Of a DNA stretch of 64,000 nt, positions 61,530 through 64,000 are shown piece by piece (positions within the stretch are counted from its first letter, which is position 1; every line of letters starts with the position of its first letter). The stretch lies in assembly GCA_034933145.1 (NCBI GenBank), contig JAYFOA010000001.1:26847-90846 (forward strand), in the 5' to 3' direction. The notes under the pieces were generated by a model that had not been told where the DNA came from, made no database searches, and was given only the letters and a program-made list of their open reading frames with translations. Source of the DNA: UBA4644 sp034933145 (lineage in GTDB: Bacteria > Bacillota > Clostridia > Oscillospirales > Butyricicoccaceae). A program made the translations under genes and the position numbers.

Positions 61530-62387
61530 TTACTGAATGCCGAGGCTTTCTGCAAGCTTTACCGCTTCGTCATAGGCCGCGGTGAAGGAACCGTCCGAAG
61601 TCACTTTGTCAACTACTTCATTCGTGGCAGCGACCAAGTCTTCATTGCCCTTGCAGATCACAATAGCTTTTCCGAAATTTGCCTCTGCGGGATCAAACTT
61701 AAAGTCTGCCAGGGCCAGATCCGCATTGCTGGAAATAAGGGAGTCGGCAACGGCGGAGTCAACTACCAGCGCGGCAATGTTGCCTGCTGCTACTTCCAAA
61801 CCCAGCTCGGGATACTTGTCAAGCTCGAACAGCTCACTCTCGGTTAGAACCTTCTTGATAAGCAGAGACTGAACCGTGCCCTTTTGCGCGCCTACTTTCT
61901 GACCGCTAAAGGATTCCTTGGTGGCATAGGTGGCTTCGTTGCCCTTTTTTACGACGACGGCCTGGGGACTCTGCTCATAGATGTTGGAAAAGTCGATTAC
62001 CTCTGCCCTCTCTTCGGTCCATGTAAAAGCAGCGATTCCCATATCGACCTGCCCGGACTGCACCGCGGGGATGATGCCGTCAAAGGACATGTCCACAATT
62101 TCAAGCTCTACGCCCAGAGAGTCAGCAATCTGCTGAGCCAGCCACATATCACAGCCTGCGAATTTTGCGTCCAGGTCTTTAAACTCATAAGGCGCATACT
62201 GGGCTTCTGTACCCACTACCAGCTTGCCGGCGGCCTTGATCTTTGCCATGACGGGGCCATCGGTGGTTTCGGTTGTGCTTCCATCCGGGACTGAATCTGC
62301 AGTAGGATCGGCATTTCCTTTTGCGGCGCAGGCTGCGAGGGACAGGGCCATTACAGCTGCCAGCAACAGTGCAAACAGTTTTTTCAT
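61530..62387 (-). CDS. polar amino acid ABC transporter, substrate-binding lipoprotein
   Basis: 285 residues. The lipobox LAAC is at Cys 20. Family 3 binding-protein features follow: KLVVGTEAQYAPYEFKD near residue 55, FDGIIPAVQSGQVDMGIAAFTWTEERAE near 103 and GTVQSLLIKKV near 165. It captures an amino acid outside the cell for the permease. It is the first gene of the cluster with GGAGG upstream; an AT-rich region before it should hold the promoter. Confidence 0.92.
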   Translation of the reverse strand: MKKLFALLLAAVMALSLAACAAKGNADPTADSVPDGSTTETTDGPVMAKIKAAGKLVVGTEAQYAPYEFKDLDAKFAGCDMWLAQQIADSLGVELEIVDMSFDGIIPAVQSGQVDMGIAAFTWTEERAEVIDFSNIYEQSPQAVVVKKGNEATYATKESFSGQKVGAQKGTVQSLLIKKVLTESELFELDKYPELGLEVAAGNIAALVVDSAVADSLISSNADLALADFKFDPAEANFGKAIVICKGNEDLVAATNEVVDKVTSDGSFTAAYDEAVKLAESLGIQ

Positions 62388-62838
62388 GCGTGTATCCTCC
62401 GTATTAAAAATTGTTTTTTGAATGCATGATTTTTTGAATATGTGGCTAATTATACATCTGATTTGTGTTTTGTAAAGGCTAATTTTGCATTTTTATAAAA
62501 TTTGTACAGTCAATTTGAATATATATGCATTTTTAAAGACAAAATTGGGTGAATTGCTGATATATACTGATTATTTCCGGCACAGTAAAGAGGTTTCTGG
62601 GGCGTAAAGCCCCCGCACTATTCCAGCGCCTTCGGGCATAGGAAAAGAGCTGCCTTCTTTCAAAGGCAGCTCTTTTGCATAGTATTATGGGAATTAAGCC
62701 TCACTCAAAAGACTTCATAATTCTACTCTTCTTTTTCAGGGCATGTGACCCACTCTGACACTTTCCCGCTCGCGGGCAAATGTCCATGGGCTCCCCGAGG
62801 GGGTTCAGCGTTTGCGGACGCTTTACGGACAGAGGAAA
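62388..62838. other. 451-base AT-rich stretch with GC-rich remnant
   Basis: Positions 62400-62600 are very AT-rich and likely hold the promoter of the transporter cluster. A hairpin lies at 62643-62676. At 62740-62830 a short GC-rich block reads on the minus strand as a frame ending ...WVTCPEKEE, which looks like the tail of a lost coding region. Nothing complete was recognised. Confidence 0.45.
62643..62676. terminator. hairpin terminator, direction unclear
   Basis: AAAAGAGCTGCCTT (62643-62656) and AAGGCAGCTCTTTT (62663-62676) form a 14-bp perfect stem with T-rich ends, a usual two-way terminator shape. Confidence 0.8.
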
Positions 62839-63351
62839 CTATTTTTTCATTTCCGCTTCTTTTGGCATATAGCCGCGGTCAATATATAATCGCATAGTTG
62901 GCGGCGTATTGTTATTCTGCTGATATACGTCTAAAAGTGTTTGGGAAAAATCATCAACAGTAATTATTTTATATTCTTCATCAATTTTTTCTTCAAAGTT
63001 AATATCTAATATAATCTGTAGTACCTTTTGAGTAGTGAATAATTTTTGCAGAAAAGTTTGTATCCGCATTAGCCTAATATTCAATGGCTCCGTTCTGGGT
63101 TCTTTACATCCGCAACATACGACTGAAACTTCATCGCCACTGAACAAATATTCACAATTATTGTCTAATGGATCATCGGACAATCTGAAGGGAATCGTTC
63201 CTACATGCGGATTATAAATATCTACATTAGCTCCAAGGCATATTCCTATTCCGCTGTCTACAGCATCTCTAACAATAATGAATGATAAATCAATTAGTTC
63301 ATTTATTTCCATCTTTTTAATAAATAAAAATCCTGTTACAATATTACTCAT
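62839..63351 (-). CDS. hypothetical protein, AT-rich orphan
   Basis: 170 residues, no family recognised. It has a hydrophobic N-terminal segment (residues about 2-35), a Cys pair (VVCCGCKEP near 82) and an acidic C-terminal half. Codon use is clearly more AT-rich than in the rest of the window, which suggests transfer. It sits between the remnant of a conjugation gene and the amino-acid transporter. The third codon (ATG at 63351) is chosen for spacing to AGGGAG. An immunity or cargo gene is one option, without evidence. Confidence 0.6.
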   Translation of the reverse strand: MSNIVTGFLFIKKMEINELIDLSFIIVRDAVDSGIGICLGANVDIYNPHVGTIPFRLSDDPLDNNCEYLFSGDEVSVVCCGCKEPRTEPLNIRLMRIQTFLQKLFTTQKVLQIILDINFEEKIDEEYKIITVDDFSQTLLDVYQQNNNTPPTMRLYIDRGYMPKEAEMKK

Positions 63352-63441
63352 TATCATTTCTCCCTTATTCTATTGATACCTTGTGTTCCCACGTCATTTT
63401 TCCTATATATTCTTTCTTTCATATTTCTAATCAAATCATCG

Positions 63442-64000
63442 TCAGGATATATAAAACTTCTTGTCGATGTTGCCGGCGTTGAACAGGAAGGCGTGGGTCG
63501 GGATGCTGAACAGCGGCTTTGTCAGCTCGGCTATGCCGGGGATGGCGAAGTCCTCGTGGTTCTGGCTGGCGAGAATGACGCTGGATTCTTTTTTGCGAAC
63601 ACGCTTCATGAAATTACGGATGTACTCGATTGCGGTCAGGTTTGTCAGGAACAGGTACAGCTCGTCGATGCTGGCAGCGGTGTTGCCCTCGGTCAGCAGC
63701 TTATCCGACATGAAGGACAGCACGTTGAACAGCAGGGCGTTCTTCACATTTTTACTGGCCTGCAGAAGTCCCTTTACGCCGAACACCACGAAACGGCTGG
63801 ATGTCACATTGGTATGACCGTTGAAAAACTGGCTCTCCGCGCCCTGACACATGGAGTGGAGCCCCAGCAGGATGTCCTGAAGCAATTCCGCTGTGTAGAG
63901 CTGGAACTTCTGCGCGTCGTAGGTTTTGTATTCCGCCTCGATCAGCTCATAGAGATCGGAGAGGATGGGATAGTCCTCCGGCGTCAGCTTTGAGAAGTCG
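63442..64000 (-). pseudogene. VirB4/TraE-type conjugation ATPase, 3' truncated and cut by the window edge
   Basis: The frame is open to the right window edge (DFSKLTPEDYPILSDL at the left-most visible end) and runs to a stop at 63442. It carries VirB4 C-terminal features: SRFVVFGVKGLLQASKNV, IDELYLFLTN (Walker B region) and ESSVILASQNHEDF, then IPTHAFLFNAGNIDKKFY. The normal protein goes on for some 60-80 residues; here the frame stops two residues later and the sequence turns AT-rich. So the 3' end is lost at a junction near 63450. It is a remnant of an integrative conjugative element. Confidence 0.8.

Noticed and set aside
1..64000. CRISPR array
   Set aside because: No set of regularly spaced direct repeats was seen anywhere.

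Overview
The window reads as chromosomal DNA from an endospore-forming anaerobe of the Clostridia, most like the moderately GC-rich gut lineages (Oscillospirales-like). This is inferred from an alpha/beta-type small acid-soluble spore protein (SASP), the SCIFF peptide with its radical-SAM maturase, FabK as the only enoyl-ACP reductase seen, a clade of fused PurL-PurQ, several rubredoxin/rubrerythrin proteins, and c-di-GMP-I, ZTP and THF riboswitches. No rRNA gene, intact tRNA or CRISPR array was found.

Layout. 1-9.4 kb: a purine operon on the minus strand (purE-purM-purN-purO-AICAR transformylase-purD-purL, then the first codons of a probable folD). It is driven by a near-consensus promoter and a ZTP riboswitch with an overlapping terminator. 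9.5-14.3 kb: envelope proteins (HtrA protease, an SLH/BsuPI-domain protein, a beta-propeller lipoprotein). 14.4-18.5 kb, plus strand: a CBS protein, an MBL hydrolase, a Nudix hydrolase, then an oxygen-defence cluster (double-rubredoxin protein, a ferredoxin-rubredoxin-rubrerythrin fusion, a ferritin-like protein). 18.6-22.6 kb, minus strand: decarboxylase, methyltransferase, the 49-residue SCIFF peptide and its maturase. 22.7-25.3 kb: a c-di-GMP-controlled secreted stalk-domain protein, a SASP and a C39-like lipoprotein.

25.7-35.9 kb: a type II fatty-acid operon (acpP-fabK-fabD-fabG-fabF-accB-fabZ-accC-accD-accA-acyl-CoA ligase) behind a consensus promoter overlapped by a palindromic operator, with a TetR gene just upstream. 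36.3-44.6 kb: all seven shikimate steps plus the Phe/Tyr branch in one tightly overlapping operon (aroF-tyrA-aroB-aroA-aroC-pheA-aroEK-aroQ). It is preceded by a 40-residue leader peptide packed with Tyr and Phe codons and by a terminator, which is a classical attenuator.

44.9-50.2 kb: membrane, cell-surface glycan and ECF-sigma genes on the minus strand. 50.3-54.6 kb: a YkvA protein and a MarR-controlled heterodimeric ABC exporter. 55.0-57.2 kb: a lipid glycosyltransferase, then the folate transporter gene folT behind a long leader that holds an unclassified structured element followed by a THF riboswitch. 57.35 kb: the 3' half of a tRNA-Met-like gene. 57.5-62.4 kb: a catabolic-looking cluster of an aminotransferase, a LarA-family racemase and a polar-amino-acid ABC transporter. 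62.8-64 kb: an AT-rich orphan gene and a 3'-truncated VirB4-type conjugation ATPase, the edge of a decayed mobile element.

Together the window makes IMP, malonyl-CoA and acyl chains, and Phe/Tyr, each from one compact operon with its own sensor. Folate status enters twice: ZTP reports stalled AICAR formylation at the purine operon, and THF controls folT.
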